A DNA stretch of 64,000 nt from an uncultured Pseudomonadales bacterium (GTDB lineage Bacteria; Pseudomonadota; Gammaproteobacteria; Pseudomonadales; Azotimanducaceae), in the NCBI GenBank assembly GCA_943787425.1, contig CALSMJ010000004.1, forward strand, positions 248,001 through 312,000, written 5' to 3'. How positions within the stretch are numbered: position 1 is the first letter of the stretch; each line of letters starts with the position of its first letter. Below the pieces are notes generated by a model. That model did no database searches, was not told the origin of the DNA, and worked only from the letters and a program-made list of their open reading frames with translations. The translations under genes were made by a program, and so were the position numbers. Positions 1 to 8,485 of the stretch are shown in pieces.

Positions 1-1
1 C

Positions 2-322
2 GTGGCAATCGATCAGATTGAGTTGATTGGCGAGTTGCCTGGACTCATCTCAAAACATGGTCTTTGGGTGACGCCCTTTGTTGGAATCCTACCTGAAGCG
101 GTGGCCGTAAAGCCGAATCAAGATGAAGTCAGCGACGTTTTTGAGGTGCCTCTAGCTTGGCTGGGAAAAGATGAAAGGGTTGGCACTGAGCGTTTGGCGC
201 GCCAAGGTGTGGTTCAATTGGCTCCGATCTATGAGTTTGAGGGCTACCGGATTTGGGGCTTAACAGCGCTCATTTTGTTGGATTTTCTAACCCTTGCATT
301 AAGGTCTAAGGAGGGTGCGTGA
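2..322 (+). CDS. NUDIX hydrolase, CoA pyrophosphatase-like (3' part)
   Basis: This is the C-terminal part of a NUDIX family hydrolase. The reading frame is open to the left edge of the window, so the true start lies outside. The segment around residues 24-50 (VTPFVGILP, then [14 protein letters not shown]) matches the C-terminal signature of the NudL/CoA-diphosphatase subgroup, where the residues after the NUDIX box line the substrate pocket. The NUDIX box itself (GX5EX7REUXEEXGU) is not visible here. These enzymes cleave CoA and acyl-CoA to 3',5'-ADP and phosphopantetheine in the cytoplasm. The gene ends about 40 bases before the next gene on the same strand. The family is fairly certain; the exact substrate is inferred. 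Confidence 0.75.
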   Translation: MAIDQIELIGELPGLISKHGLWVTPFVGILPEAVAVKPNQDEVSDVFEVPLAWLGKDERVGTERLARQGVVQLAPIYEFEGYRIWGLTALILLDFLTLALRSKEGA

Positions 323-365
323 TGCGACAAGCCGCCGCCGATTGTTAATTTTTAAAGGAGCATTG

Positions 366-884
366 ATGATTTATAAATTAGATGATTTAAGTCCCGAAAT
401 TCATGCCGACACTTGGGTTGCTGACAGTGCCGCCGTGATTGGGCAAGTCTTTTTGGCCGCTGGGGTAAGCGTTTGGTTTAACGCCGTTTTAAGGGCAGAG
501 AACGCCGCCATTCACATTGGTGAAGGCTCAAATATTCAAGATGGCTCGGTCTTACACGTTGACCCTGGGATGCCCTTAACGATTGGCAAAGGGGTCACTA
601 TTGGGCACAAGGTGATGCTTCACGGCTGTACGATTGGTGATGAGTCGCTGGTCGGGATTAACGCGGTGATTTTGAATGGCGCTAAAATCGGTAAAAATTG
701 TCTGATTGGTGCAAATGCGTTGATTCCAGAAGGAAAAGAAATCCCGGATGGCTCCTTGGTCATGGGCTCGCCGGGTAAAATCGTGCGCAGCCTAACGCCG
801 GAACAGATGCAGGGATTAAAGCTCAGTGCGCAGCACTATGTGGAGAATGCTCGTCGGTATAAGCGCGGTTTGATCGCCTTGTAA
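366..884 (+). CDS. Gamma carbonic anhydrase family protein (YrdA/PaaY-like)
   Basis: The 172-residue product is a left-handed beta-helix protein of the gamma-carbonic-anhydrase family. Hexapeptide repeats of the form (I/V)GxxxxI run from about residue 60 to 140 (for example [20 protein letters not shown]). The spaced histidines in [10 protein letters not shown] are candidate zinc ligands, together with an earlier histidine in the VLHVDPG segment. The ATG at 366 is preferred over an upstream start at 315 because AAGGAG lies 5 bases ahead of it and because family members start with a short YxLDDLxP segment. Homologues are trimeric cytoplasmic metalloproteins whose physiological substrate is often unknown, so carbonic anhydrase activity is not assured. 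Confidence 0.85.
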   Translation: MIYKLDDLSPEIHADTWVADSAAVIGQVFLAAGVSVWFNAVLRAENAAIHIGEGSNIQDGSVLHVDPGMPLTIGKGVTIGHKVMLHGCTIGDESLVGINAVILNGAKIGKNCLIGANALIPEGKEIPDGSLVMGSPGKIVRSLTPEQMQGLKLSAQHYVENARRYKRGLIAL

Positions 885-898
885 AATGGCGGTAAGGC

Positions 899-927
899 TT
901 GGCATCCTGCTCGCTCGGGGTTATATT
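899..927 (+). promoter_or_regulatory. Predicted sigma-70 promoter of the leuA leader transcript
   Basis: TTGGCA (899-904) and TATATT (922-927) are separated by exactly 17 bases. This is a good sigma-70-type match upstream of the leucine-rich leader ORF and leuA. Transcription from about 934 would produce a leader of roughly 210 bases, the size expected for an attenuation control region. Confidence 0.5.
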
Positions 928-968
928 GCGGTCGTAGAGTGATCGATTACCTAGGTTGACTTGGCACA

Positions 969-1064
969 ATGATGCAAAAGCTCGCCATCAATGAAAACCT
1001 GCTGCGCGACTTCGCGCCCCTTCTGCTGTGCGGTTTACTAGGTCTGCTACGACTGCCGTTGTAG
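969..1064 (+). CDS. Leucine-rich leader peptide upstream of leuA
   Basis: A 31-codon ORF starts with two consecutive ATG codons and ends in TAG, about 80 bases before leuA. It encodes 12 leucines in 31 residues, clustered towards the end (PLLLCGLLGLLRLPL). The leucine codons include TTA, CTA, CTC and CTT as well as CTG. Such a peptide, placed between a promoter and a leucine biosynthesis gene, has the layout of amino-acid-dependent attenuators such as enterobacterial leuL. Ribosome stalling at leucine codons during leucine starvation would alter downstream RNA folding. The ribosome-binding site is weak. The function is inferred from composition and position. Confidence 0.7.
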   Translation: MMQKLAINENLLRDFAPLLLCGLLGLLRLPL

Positions 1065-1132
1065 GCGGCCAGTACCAATTCCTACATCGTTTGAAATCTA
1101 TCGGCTACACCAGCCGACGAATACCAATAGAT
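1047..1132 (+). promoter_or_regulatory. leuA: Candidate attenuator structures between leader peptide and leuA
   Basis: Several short inverted repeats overlap the end of the leader ORF. CTAC (1047-1050) can pair with GTAG (1061-1064). The latter can instead pair as GTAGG (1061-1065) with CCTAC (1081-1085), so the two are mutually exclusive. Further on, TCGGCT (1101-1106) pairs with AGCCGA (1112-1117) across a 5-base loop, and ATCTA (1096-1100) with TAGAT (1128-1132) can extend it. No T-run follows, so control could act through Rho or through access to the leuA start instead of an intrinsic terminator. The structure was assigned by eye, not by folding. Confidence 0.4.
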
Positions 1133-1146
1133 CGAGATCAAACACT

Positions 1147-2856
1147 ATGAGTTCAAACACCAATCAGTTTCCAAAATTGGCGGACCAGAAGGTCATGCCA
1201 TACCAAAAATACAAACCGTTTAAGGCCATTGGGTTGAAAGATCGCACTTGGCCTGATCGGGTTATCGAGCGCGCGCCAAGATGGTGTAGTGTGGATCTAC
1301 GGGATGGTAATCAAGCGCTGATTGAGCCGATGACACCGACCGAAAAACAAGCCATGTACGATCTGCTTTTGGGAATTGGTTTTAAGGAGATCGAAGTCGG
1401 GTTCCCGGCGGCATCTCAAACCGATTTTGATTTTGTTCGCAAAATTATTGATGAAGATTTGATTCCTGAGGATGTGACCATCCAGGTGCTGTGTCAGGCC
1501 AGAGAAGACTTGATTACGCGTACCATTGAGGCAGTATCGGGCGCTCGGCGCGTTATTTTTCACTTATACAACTCAACCTCAACGCTCCAAAGGCGCGTTG
1601 TTTTTGGCATGAGCCAAGCTGAGATTATTGGTCTTGCGACCCGCGCGACCGAGATGGTGAAACGCTACACGCAGCCTTTGGTGGATGCCGGAACCGATGT
1701 GGTGCTCGAGTACTCTCCTGAAAGTTATACCGCCACCGAGATGGATTTTGCGGTTGAGATTTGTACGGCGGTCATGGCTGCTTGGGGTCCAACGCCCGAT
1801 AAAAAGATAATTTTGAATCTGCCCGCGACCGTTGAAATGGCGACGCCCAATATTTATGCGGATCAGCTTGAGTATTTCATGCGCGCTTTGCCAAATCGCG
1901 ATACTGCGGTGATCAGCTTACACACGCATAACGACCGGGGAACGGGCGTTGCGGCCTCTGAGCTTGGGTTAATGGCTGGCGCGGACCGAATCGAGGGAAC
2001 CTTGTTCGGCAATGGTGAGCGGACTGGCAACTGCGACATTATCACAATGGCTATGAATCTGTTTTCACAGGGGATTGATCCCAAATTGTATTTGACAGAC
2101 ATGGCGCGGATCGTAGCGGTTTCCGAAGCCTGTACCAAAATCCCGGTCCATGTCCGTCAACCCTATGCAGGCGAGTTGGTGTTTACGGCTTTTTCGGGCT
2201 CGCATCAGGATGCGATCCGAAAGGGGATGAATCATGTTGAGTCGGGCTCAGATGGCGCCTGGGAAGTGCCGTATTTGCCCATTGATCCGGCGGATGTTGG
2301 CGGCTCTTATCGAGAAACGGTTCGGGTCAATAGCCAGTCAGGAAAGGGCGGTATTGCCTTTATTTTGGAGAACTACTTCGATGTGCACCTGCCGCGGGAG
2401 CTATTGCTTGAGCTCAGTCCGCTGGTTCAGAAAGAGTCCGAGGCGGATGGCGGCGAGCTCAAGCCTGCTCGGATTTGGGATGCTTTTATCCGTGAGTTAG
2501 TCGAGGTGACTGGGCCCTATCATTTAATCGACTATGAGGTGCGCTCCGTTAGCGGCGAACGCGAACATTGCCAAGCGCGCGTTCAGGTTGGCGACAACGA
2601 ACTTAAAATCGAAGGCGAAGGCACTGGCCCAATCGATGCTTTTGTGAACGCGCTGACCTTGACGTTGAACGAGTCCATCAACGTTGTGGATTATCAGGAG
2701 TACGCGCTGAATGAAGGCAGCCAAGCAAAGGCGATTAGTATTATCAAGATTGCGGATTCGAAAGCCAACAAGTGTTTCGGTGTTGGGATCAGTCCAAATA
2801 CGACAACGGCCGCTTTTAAATCAATCATTGCAGCGTTGAATCGGCTTTGGCGCTAA
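1147..2856 (+). CDS. leuA: 2-isopropylmalate synthase
   Basis: LeuA condenses acetyl-CoA with 2-ketoisovalerate to give 2-isopropylmalate, the committed step of leucine synthesis. The product is 569 residues, the longer form found in Pseudomonas and actinobacteria. The TIM-barrel catalytic domain starts with the metal/substrate motif DLRDGNQ at residues 50-56, and the second metal-binding motif HTHNDRGTG lies near residue 260. A FGNGERTGNCD segment follows near residue 288. The C-terminal part from about residue 430 is the leucine-sensing regulatory domain. The gene has its own leader region with a leucine-rich peptide, so both feedback inhibition and attenuation are likely. Confidence 0.95.
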   Translation: MSSNTNQFPKLADQKVMPYQKYKPFKAIGLKDRTWPDRVIERAPRWCSVDLRDGNQALIEPMTPTEKQAMYDLLLGIGFKEIEVGFPAASQTDFDFVRKIIDEDLIPEDVTIQVLCQAREDLITRTIEAVSGARRVIFHLYNSTSTLQRRVVFGMSQAEIIGLATRATEMVKRYTQPLVDAGTDVVLEYSPESYTATEMDFAVEICTAVMAAWGPTPDKKIILNLPATVEMATPNIYADQLEYFMRALPNRDTAVISLHTHNDRGTGVAASELGLMAGADRIEGTLFGNGERTGNCDIITMAMNLFSQGIDPKLYLTDMARIVAVSEACTKIPVHVRQPYAGELVFTAFSGSHQDAIRKGMNHVESGSDGAWEVPYLPIDPADVGGSYRETVRVNSQSGKGGIAFILENYFDVHLPRELLLELSPLVQKESEADGGELKPARIWDAFIRELVEVTGPYHLIDYEVRSVSGEREHCQARVQVGDNELKIEGEGTGPIDAFVNALTLTLNESINVVDYQEYALNEGSQAKAISIIKIADSKANKCFGVGISPNTTTAAFKSIIAALNRLWR

Positions 2857-3054
2857 AGCGTGCATCACTTAGCGGCGGCGAATGGGTCCAACGACCGTTA
2901 GCTAATGCGCCAATGTTTTGATCAATCAAAGCGTTGTGCACTGCGGTCTGCGCGCTTTGCCGCCGCCTTGGTCGGCTGCAAAGATGAGCTGCTCGATTGA
3001 TGCGACGAACCGGGATTGCTCTGAAGTGAATGGGTTTCGATAAGAGGTGCGCTA

Positions 3055-6027
3055 ATGGATGCTCAATGGGTCTTGGTAATTTGTGTTATTGCGCTGTTGC
3101 TTGGGCTCTACAGAATGAGCCGCCGAATTGATCAGAAAATTGCCGAGGCCCTGCAACAAACGCCGAAGCCTCAGGGGGTGCCGACCGCCGTGCCGACGTC
3201 TTCAGAAGAAGCCGGCGACGATAGTTTTTGGAAGTGGTTTCAATCGAGCAAGGTCGCCTCAATCGTTGTTCGTCGCCAAGTGATTTTAAGTGTAAACCCG
3301 GCGGCGGAACAGTTATTAGGCCGCAGCGCAATCGATCTAAAAGATCGGCCCGCATCAGCGTTTATGACCCAGACGAGCGCAGCTTATGCGCAGAAGGTGG
3401 GAATCGAACCAGAATTAGCTGAGCGAGAGTATGAAATTCTCAAGCCAGACGGTGAGGTGATCACGATTATAACCCAACCGTCTATGCTCACCCTGGGCGG
3501 CGAAAATACTCGGGTTTTGATGATCTTTGATGTGACTGAGCAGCGTCGACGTGAAGCCGCTCTTCGGGATTCGGAGAAGACACTTGAATCTGAACTGAAC
3601 CAAAAATCAGTCTCGTTGGGTGAGGCGCAAACTTATCTGAACTTGGCCCTCGAGCATTTCTCGGAAGGCTATATTTTAGTGGATCCGTCGCATTCGATTC
3701 GTTTTTTAAATCGAAGGGTTAGGGCGATCTTTCCGGAAGTGGCGCAGATGCTGCGTCCTGAGGCGGATTGGATCCGGGTGATCGACGCGATGCTCGACCA
3801 AGCGCTTATTGTCGCCCCGGCTGGCGCAGATAAAGCGACGATAAAAACCTGGTTTGAACAAGGCAGCCTCGCCGGCTTTGCGCAGCAGGATCTTGAATTG
3901 AATGGCCATCGGTGGGTGCGCGTCACGATCAAAAGTTTGCCAGCGGGTGATCAGATTATTACCGTTGTTGATATTTCAGAGCTCAAAGCGGCCATTGAAA
4001 ACGCTGAAATTGCCGCGAGTTCTAAGTCAAATTTCTTGGCCAGCATGAGCCATGAGATTAGAACGCCCATGAACGGCATTCTCGGCATGGTCGATTTGAT
4101 GAAACGCAGCCCGCTGAGTGAAGATCAAAAGGAAATGGTCTCGACCATTCAAGATTCCGGAAAAGCGCTTTTGTCATTGATTAATGACATCTTGGATATC
4201 TCAAAAATTGAGGCTGGTCGAATAGAGTTAGAGAGTTTGCCCTCAGATCTCGCTGAAGTCTCGGAAGGTGCGCTGGAAGTCATCGCCGCCAATGCCGCGA
4301 AAAATGAGCAGTCCCTGATTTTAATTCAAGATCCGGCGGTGCCCAGTAATTTGCTGTTAGACGGCCTGCGGCTGCGCCAAATCTTGGTTAACTTGGTGGG
4401 TAATGCCATCAAGTTTTCGCCTTTGGCGGCCGAGATCGTCGTTCGCATAGAGCTGCTAGAGCGTCAAGTGGGGGACTATTGCGATGTTTTGATTCGGGTG
4501 ATCGATCAAGGCATTGGATTGTCTGCTGAGGCACAAGAAAATATTTTTGCTGATTTCGCTCAAGCCGAAAAATCGACCAGTCGAATTTATGGGGGCACCG
4601 GTTTGGGTCTTGCAATCTGCCGCCGCCTCGTCGAGGTCATGCAGGGCCGGATTGAAGTGATCAGTCAGTTAGGTCAGGGCGCGGAATTTCAAATACAGCT
4701 TAGGTTGCTGGAATCACCTGATGTGCCGCCTGAGCGTGGCGTCGTGGATCTCTCTGGGGTCGATGTTTTCTACGTCAGCGCTTCAGAGCGAAGCTTTGAA
4801 TCGGTCAGCGGCGTTTTAACCCCGCTGGGCGCCCATTGCCATGCGGTTGTGGATCCGATGAATTTGGAAAGATCGCTCGCCTTGGATGCGGTTTCGACGA
4901 TGCCGGTGGTGATTTTGCCGGACAGTTTTAGTCGGCCTGAGCAAGAATCAATCTGGCGTCGAGTTGAAGCCAATCCTTTGCCGCAACAGGTGGGCTGGGT
5001 GTTTTTCAGTGCAGGTCGTGGACAGCGACTGCGCTTGGTCAATGATCGATTGGCCTTGATCAGTAGTAACCCGTTTAGACGGCGCGAATTAATGTCCGCC
5101 GCCGCGCAGGTTGTGGGGCGCGATGCGTTAGTAACTGAAACCGAGATGGCGGAGGTGCTCCAAAATGCGTGGGTGCCGATGACAGCGGCTGAAGCCGCGC
5201 AAGAGGGCCTCTTAATCTTGGTGGCTGAAGATAATGCGGTGAATCAGCAAGTTATTCGGCGACAACTCAACACCCTCGGCTTGGCCTGCGAGTTGGTGGA
5301 TGATGGGGTTGCGGCCTTGGACCGCATTCGCAGGGGGGGAATTGGTTTGCTCTTGACGGATTGCGATATGCCCAATATGGATGGGTACGAATTAACGCGT
5401 AGGATTCGCCAAGAAGAAGTTGGCTCAAGCAACCCCTTGCCGATTATTGCGATTACCGCCAATGCCATGGACGGCGCCGCGGCGGCCTGCTTTGAGGCTG
5501 GAATGAACGATTATCTATCCAAACCACTAGAAATCGGCGCCCTGCAAACGATGCTGAGAACTTATTTGCCAAGCACGGACCCCGACCAGAATTCGGTAAC
5601 CGATGCTGCTGCGGCTGAGGCCGATCAATCAATCAATCAGGCAGCCGAAGCGCCCGCTGAGGACGATGGGGTTAGCGACGGTGCTGCCATTTTAGATCTG
5701 TCAGAGCTCAAGGCCTTATTTGGTGATGACACTGAAGTGCTTAATCAACTTCTGGAGGAGTTTGTAGCCTCGCTCGATGCAGGCATCTCAGAGATGCTGT
5801 CTGGGTTTGATGCCGAAGATTACGAACGGGTTCGAGCCGAAGCCCATAAGTTAAAGTCTTCGGCGCGGACTGTCGGCGCCCACACGCTAGCAGACCTCTG
5901 CTTCGAGCTTGAAATGGCGGGTAAAGCCAAGGCTGGTCAAGCGTTACAAGCCCACCTCGGCTCGTTGCAATCGGTTTGTGATCAAACGAAGAACGCCATA
6001 ACGCGGGCAATCGCCACCGAGGCCTGA
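3055..6027 (+). CDS. Hybrid sensor histidine kinase (TM-PAS-PAS-HisKA-HATPase-REC-Hpt)
   Basis: This is a 990-residue phosphorelay kinase. One N-terminal membrane segment (about residues 4-20) is followed by a PAS-like domain (about 55-150), a short coiled stretch, and a second PAS-like domain (about 200-310). The HisKA domain carries the phospho-accepting His333 in SHEIRTPMNGILGM. The ATPase domain has N (NLVGNAIKFS), G1 (DQGIGL) and G2 (GGTGLGL) boxes. A receiver-like region around 570-690 lacks a clear acidic pocket and looks degenerate. A full receiver follows with Asp769 in TDCDMPNMDG. A C-terminal Hpt domain has His931 in AHKLKSSARTVG. The order resembles BarA/GacS-type tripartite kinases, but there is no periplasmic sensor domain. 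No response-regulator gene adjoins it, so its partner is unknown. AAGAGGTG precedes the ATG. Confidence 0.9.
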   Translation: MDAQWVLVICVIALLLGLYRMSRRIDQKIAEALQQTPKPQGVPTAVPTSSEEAGDDSFWKWFQSSKVASIVVRRQVILSVNPAAEQLLGRSAIDLKDRPASAFMTQTSAAYAQKVGIEPELAEREYEILKPDGEVITIITQPSMLTLGGENTRVLMIFDVTEQRRREAALRDSEKTLESELNQKSVSLGEAQTYLNLALEHFSEGYILVDPSHSIRFLNRRVRAIFPEVAQMLRPEADWIRVIDAMLDQALIVAPAGADKATIKTWFEQGSLAGFAQQDLELNGHRWVRVTIKSLPAGDQIITVVDISELKAAIENAEIAASSKSNFLASMSHEIRTPMNGILGMVDLMKRSPLSEDQKEMVSTIQDSGKALLSLINDILDISKIEAGRIELESLPSDLAEVSEGALEVIAANAAKNEQSLILIQDPAVPSNLLLDGLRLRQILVNLVGNAIKFSPLAAEIVVRIELLERQVGDYCDVLIRVIDQGIGLSAEAQENIFADFAQAEKSTSRIYGGTGLGLAICRRLVEVMQGRIEVISQLGQGAEFQIQLRLLESPDVPPERGVVDLSGVDVFYVSASERSFESVSGVLTPLGAHCHAVVDPMNLERSLALDAVSTMPVVILPDSFSRPEQESIWRRVEANPLPQQVGWVFFSAGRGQRLRLVNDRLALISSNPFRRRELMSAAAQVVGRDALVTETEMAEVLQNAWVPMTAAEAAQEGLLILVAEDNAVNQQVIRRQLNTLGLACELVDDGVAALDRIRRGGIGLLLTDCDMPNMDGYELTRRIRQEEVGSSNPLPIIAITANAMDGAAAACFEAGMNDYLSKPLEIGALQTMLRTYLPSTDPDQNSVTDAAAAEADQSINQAAEAPAEDDGVSDGAAILDLSELKALFGDDTEVLNQLLEEFVASLDAGISEMLSGFDAEDYERVRAEAHKLKSSARTVGAHTLADLCFELEMAGKAKAGQALQAHLGSLQSVCDQTKNAITRAIATEA

Positions 6028-6078
6028 TGAGCGGTGCTCAAGTGCGGGCCTTGCGTTCAGGGGTTGTTTGTTGCCTGT

Positions 6079-7344
6079 TTAATCGTCGGTGTTGAACCGA
6101 GGAAAGAGTTTGGCGGTGACGATCATGTTGCCTTTAAGGCGAATGATTTCGATCTGATAGCCTGTGATCGTTAAGCAAACCGGGGCTTCCGGAATTGTCT
6201 CGAGCGTCTCAGTAATGAGTCCGTTCAGTGTTTTCGGTCCCTCGGCAGGTAATTGCCAGTTCAGCGCCCGATTAATCGCGCGAATGGTTGCGCCGCCATC
6301 GACATAAAATGAACCATCTTCCTGAGGATGAATGTCGCTGCTTGCGGCAGCGAGGTCCGTCGTGAACTCACCGACAATTTCTTCAAGGATGTCCTCGAGC
6401 GTGACAATGCCTTGAATGTCCCCGTACTCATCAACGACCAGCCCGATCCGTTCTTTTCGCTTTTGAAAATGTCTGATTTGGGTTTGCAGCGAAGTGTTCT
6501 CGGGCACGAAATAGGCATCGTCAATTTCCTGCATCAACGCTGCTTTGGTCAGGGTCTCGCTCGACAAAAATCGAATCGCGCTTCTAACGTGCAAAATTCC
6601 GACGATGTTTTCGATGCTCTCATGAAAAACAGGCAGCCGGGTATGCTGGGCGTTACGGAGCTGTTGAATGATGGTATCGAGGTCGTCATCGAGATCAATG
6701 CCAATGATCTCGCTTTTAGGGACCATAATGTCATCAACAGAGACCTCATCGAGATCCAATACGCCCAGCATCATATTCTGAGATTGGGATGCGATTTTTG
6801 CGCCATCAAAGACAAGGGTCCTGAGTTCCTCTCGACTGAGGTGATCATTTTGTGAGCCCAAGTGATTGATGCCAAAGACGCGCAAAAGACCGTTGGAAAG
6901 TGCTGAAACCAGCCACACCAGCGGGTAGAACAAGAATAAGAGCACCCGCAATAGATGCGAGGAGGGTAACGCAACGCGCTCAGGAAAAGCTGCGGCAATG
7001 GTTTTGGGGGCAACCTCTGCAAAAATTAGAAAAACAAACGTGCAAATCACAGGTGCCCAGGCCACACCACTTTCTCCGAGCAGTTCAATTGCGAGCAGCG
7101 TGGCGATCGATGCGGCCGAGAAGTTGACAAAGTTATTGCCAATAAGGATGACGCCAAGCAACCGATCTGGGCGCTCAAGCAAACGTGCCGCGCGTTGCGC
7201 GCCCCGGTGACCTTTTTTCGCAAGGTGTCGCATCCGATAACGGTTCAGCGCCATCATGGCGGTTTCAGAGGCGGAGAAATAAGCTGATAAGAAAACGAGG
7301 CAAATGACAGCGATGAGCAGCGTGCCTGTTGATGGGGCGTCCAA
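6079..7344 (-). CDS. corB: CNNM/CBS-domain membrane transporter, CorB/YfjD family
   Basis: The 421-residue protein has an N-terminal CNNM (DUF21) membrane domain with about four hydrophobic segments. It includes the conserved SAYFSASETAMMALN motif near residues 20-34 and IGNNFVN near 68-74. A CBS pair follows (about 200-325; DDIMVPKSEIIGID and GLVVDEYGDIQGIVTLEDILEEI). A CorC/HlyC C-terminal domain (about 340-415) completes the protein. Family members act in the inner membrane in magnesium or cobalt efflux and resistance. It lies downstream of ypjD on the same strand, matching the ffh / ypjD / yfjD neighbourhood of other gammaproteobacteria. Transport substrate is inferred from the family only. 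Confidence 0.88.
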   Translation of the reverse strand: MDAPSTGTLLIAVICLVFLSAYFSASETAMMALNRYRMRHLAKKGHRGAQRAARLLERPDRLLGVILIGNNFVNFSAASIATLLAIELLGESGVAWAPVICTFVFLIFAEVAPKTIAAAFPERVALPSSHLLRVLLFLFYPLVWLVSALSNGLLRVFGINHLGSQNDHLSREELRTLVFDGAKIASQSQNMMLGVLDLDEVSVDDIMVPKSEIIGIDLDDDLDTIIQQLRNAQHTRLPVFHESIENIVGILHVRSAIRFLSSETLTKAALMQEIDDAYFVPENTSLQTQIRHFQKRKERIGLVVDEYGDIQGIVTLEDILEEIVGEFTTDLAAASSDIHPQEDGSFYVDGGATIRAINRALNWQLPAEGPKTLNGLITETLETIPEAPVCLTITGYQIEIIRLKGNMIVTAKLFPRFNTDD

Positions 7345-7415
7345 GATGCGTTGAGCCTTAGAGTATTAAGAAGACCTTGTAGCGGATCGGTCCCTTTCGT
7401 GTCAAGGCCCGAGTT

Positions 7416-8237
7416 TTATGAAAGGAGTACTTCGACCACAAACTTGCTGCCAAAATAACCCAGCGCAAGAAAGGCAAAGCCAACTAGGGTCCAAGCGGCA
7501 GCCAGGCTACCACGCCAACCCAGCCGGTATCGGCCCCAGAGTAGAACGACAAAAACCAGCCACGCCATAGTGGTTAGGATTGTGTGATGAATCAGTCCGG
7601 GTACTGAGCGGGAATCCATAAATAAAAAGCCCGTGGCGATGGCGAGGGTCAAGGCAATTAAGCCGGTCCAAATTGACTCAAATAACAGTGTGTCGAGGGT
7701 TTGAATCGGCAAAAATAACCTCGCGCCAGATTGCTTTTTCTTCATTCGTTGGTCATGCCAGGTCAGATACACGGCTTGCAGTGCCCCTAAGGCCAATAAA
7801 CTGTAGGCGAGGATTGAAAGGATGATGTGCAAAGTGAGTGCTGGCGCAACATCGACCCGCACTGGACCGTGATCTGAGTAGACGGTTTGTATCAAAAGCG
7901 TGAGACCTGCGACGGGAAAGACCACTTGGGCGATATGATTCATGGGGCGCCTGAGTTGGTTGAGTGCAACCACAAGGCTCATCGCAAAGGCGGTAAGGCT
8001 CAGCATAGGCACAAGGCCAAGACTCAGGGCTTGACTGTTAAGCCAGCTGGACTTGAGTAAAAAGCCGTGACCCAAGCAGGCAACCAGCCCAAGGATGATA
8101 CTTAAGATATCAGCCTTGGAGGCCTGCGTCAGATTTTGAACGCGATGGCGTGCCCTGAGCCCATTTGCGAAATACAGTAAGCCCGTCAGCAGCGCCAGCA
8201 CTAGGAAGCTCGGGGAGGTTTGGAAGCTTTCGCTCAT
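7416..8237 (-). CDS. ypjD: CcsA/YpjD-like cytochrome c assembly membrane protein
   Basis: The 273-residue protein is an integral membrane protein with about eight hydrophobic segments and belongs to the CcsA/CcmC-related YpjD group. Conserved features are a histidine in the loop around ALTLHIILSILAYSLLALGALQA (about residues 125-147) and another in the SVPGLIHHTILTTMAW segment (about 210-225), which in CcsA relatives are haem-associated. It sits between divergent ffh and downstream corB, as in E. coli. Its exact role is unknown. The gene begins with ATG just beyond a 248-base region shared with ffh. Confidence 0.85.
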   Translation of the reverse strand: MSESFQTSPSFLVLALLTGLLYFANGLRARHRVQNLTQASKADILSIILGLVACLGHGFLLKSSWLNSQALSLGLVPMLSLTAFAMSLVVALNQLRRPMNHIAQVVFPVAGLTLLIQTVYSDHGPVRVDVAPALTLHIILSILAYSLLALGALQAVYLTWHDQRMKKKQSGARLFLPIQTLDTLLFESIWTGLIALTLAIATGFLFMDSRSVPGLIHHTILTTMAWLVFVVLLWGRYRLGWRGSLAAAWTLVGFAFLALGYFGSKFVVEVLLS

Positions 8238-8485
8238 CGTAAGCCCTTTGGGGAGTTCTTGGTCTATAATATCAGCTCGTCAGTCGAAACTCTGCTGCCA
8301 GTTGCGATCTTCTTGCATTGCGCTGACGGCGCCGAGCGAAATCCACAAGCCACGTCTTAGGTGGGCGATGTCCTTTCGGTTTGGGTAACGCTGGGCCGCA
8401 GTGGGCATCGATGCATCGCGGGCGACACGACAGATCGATGCGACGAGGGTCATGCTGGTAACAAATTTAAAGAAGGTGCAACACT

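Noticed and set aside
1101-1117. Intrinsic terminator in the leuA leader
   Set aside because: The stem is good, but no T-run follows, so it is described only as a candidate regulatory hairpin.
6328-6855. Plus-strand ORF of 175 codons inside corB
   Set aside because: It is antisense to a well-supported gene, with no recognisable domain or ribosome-binding site.
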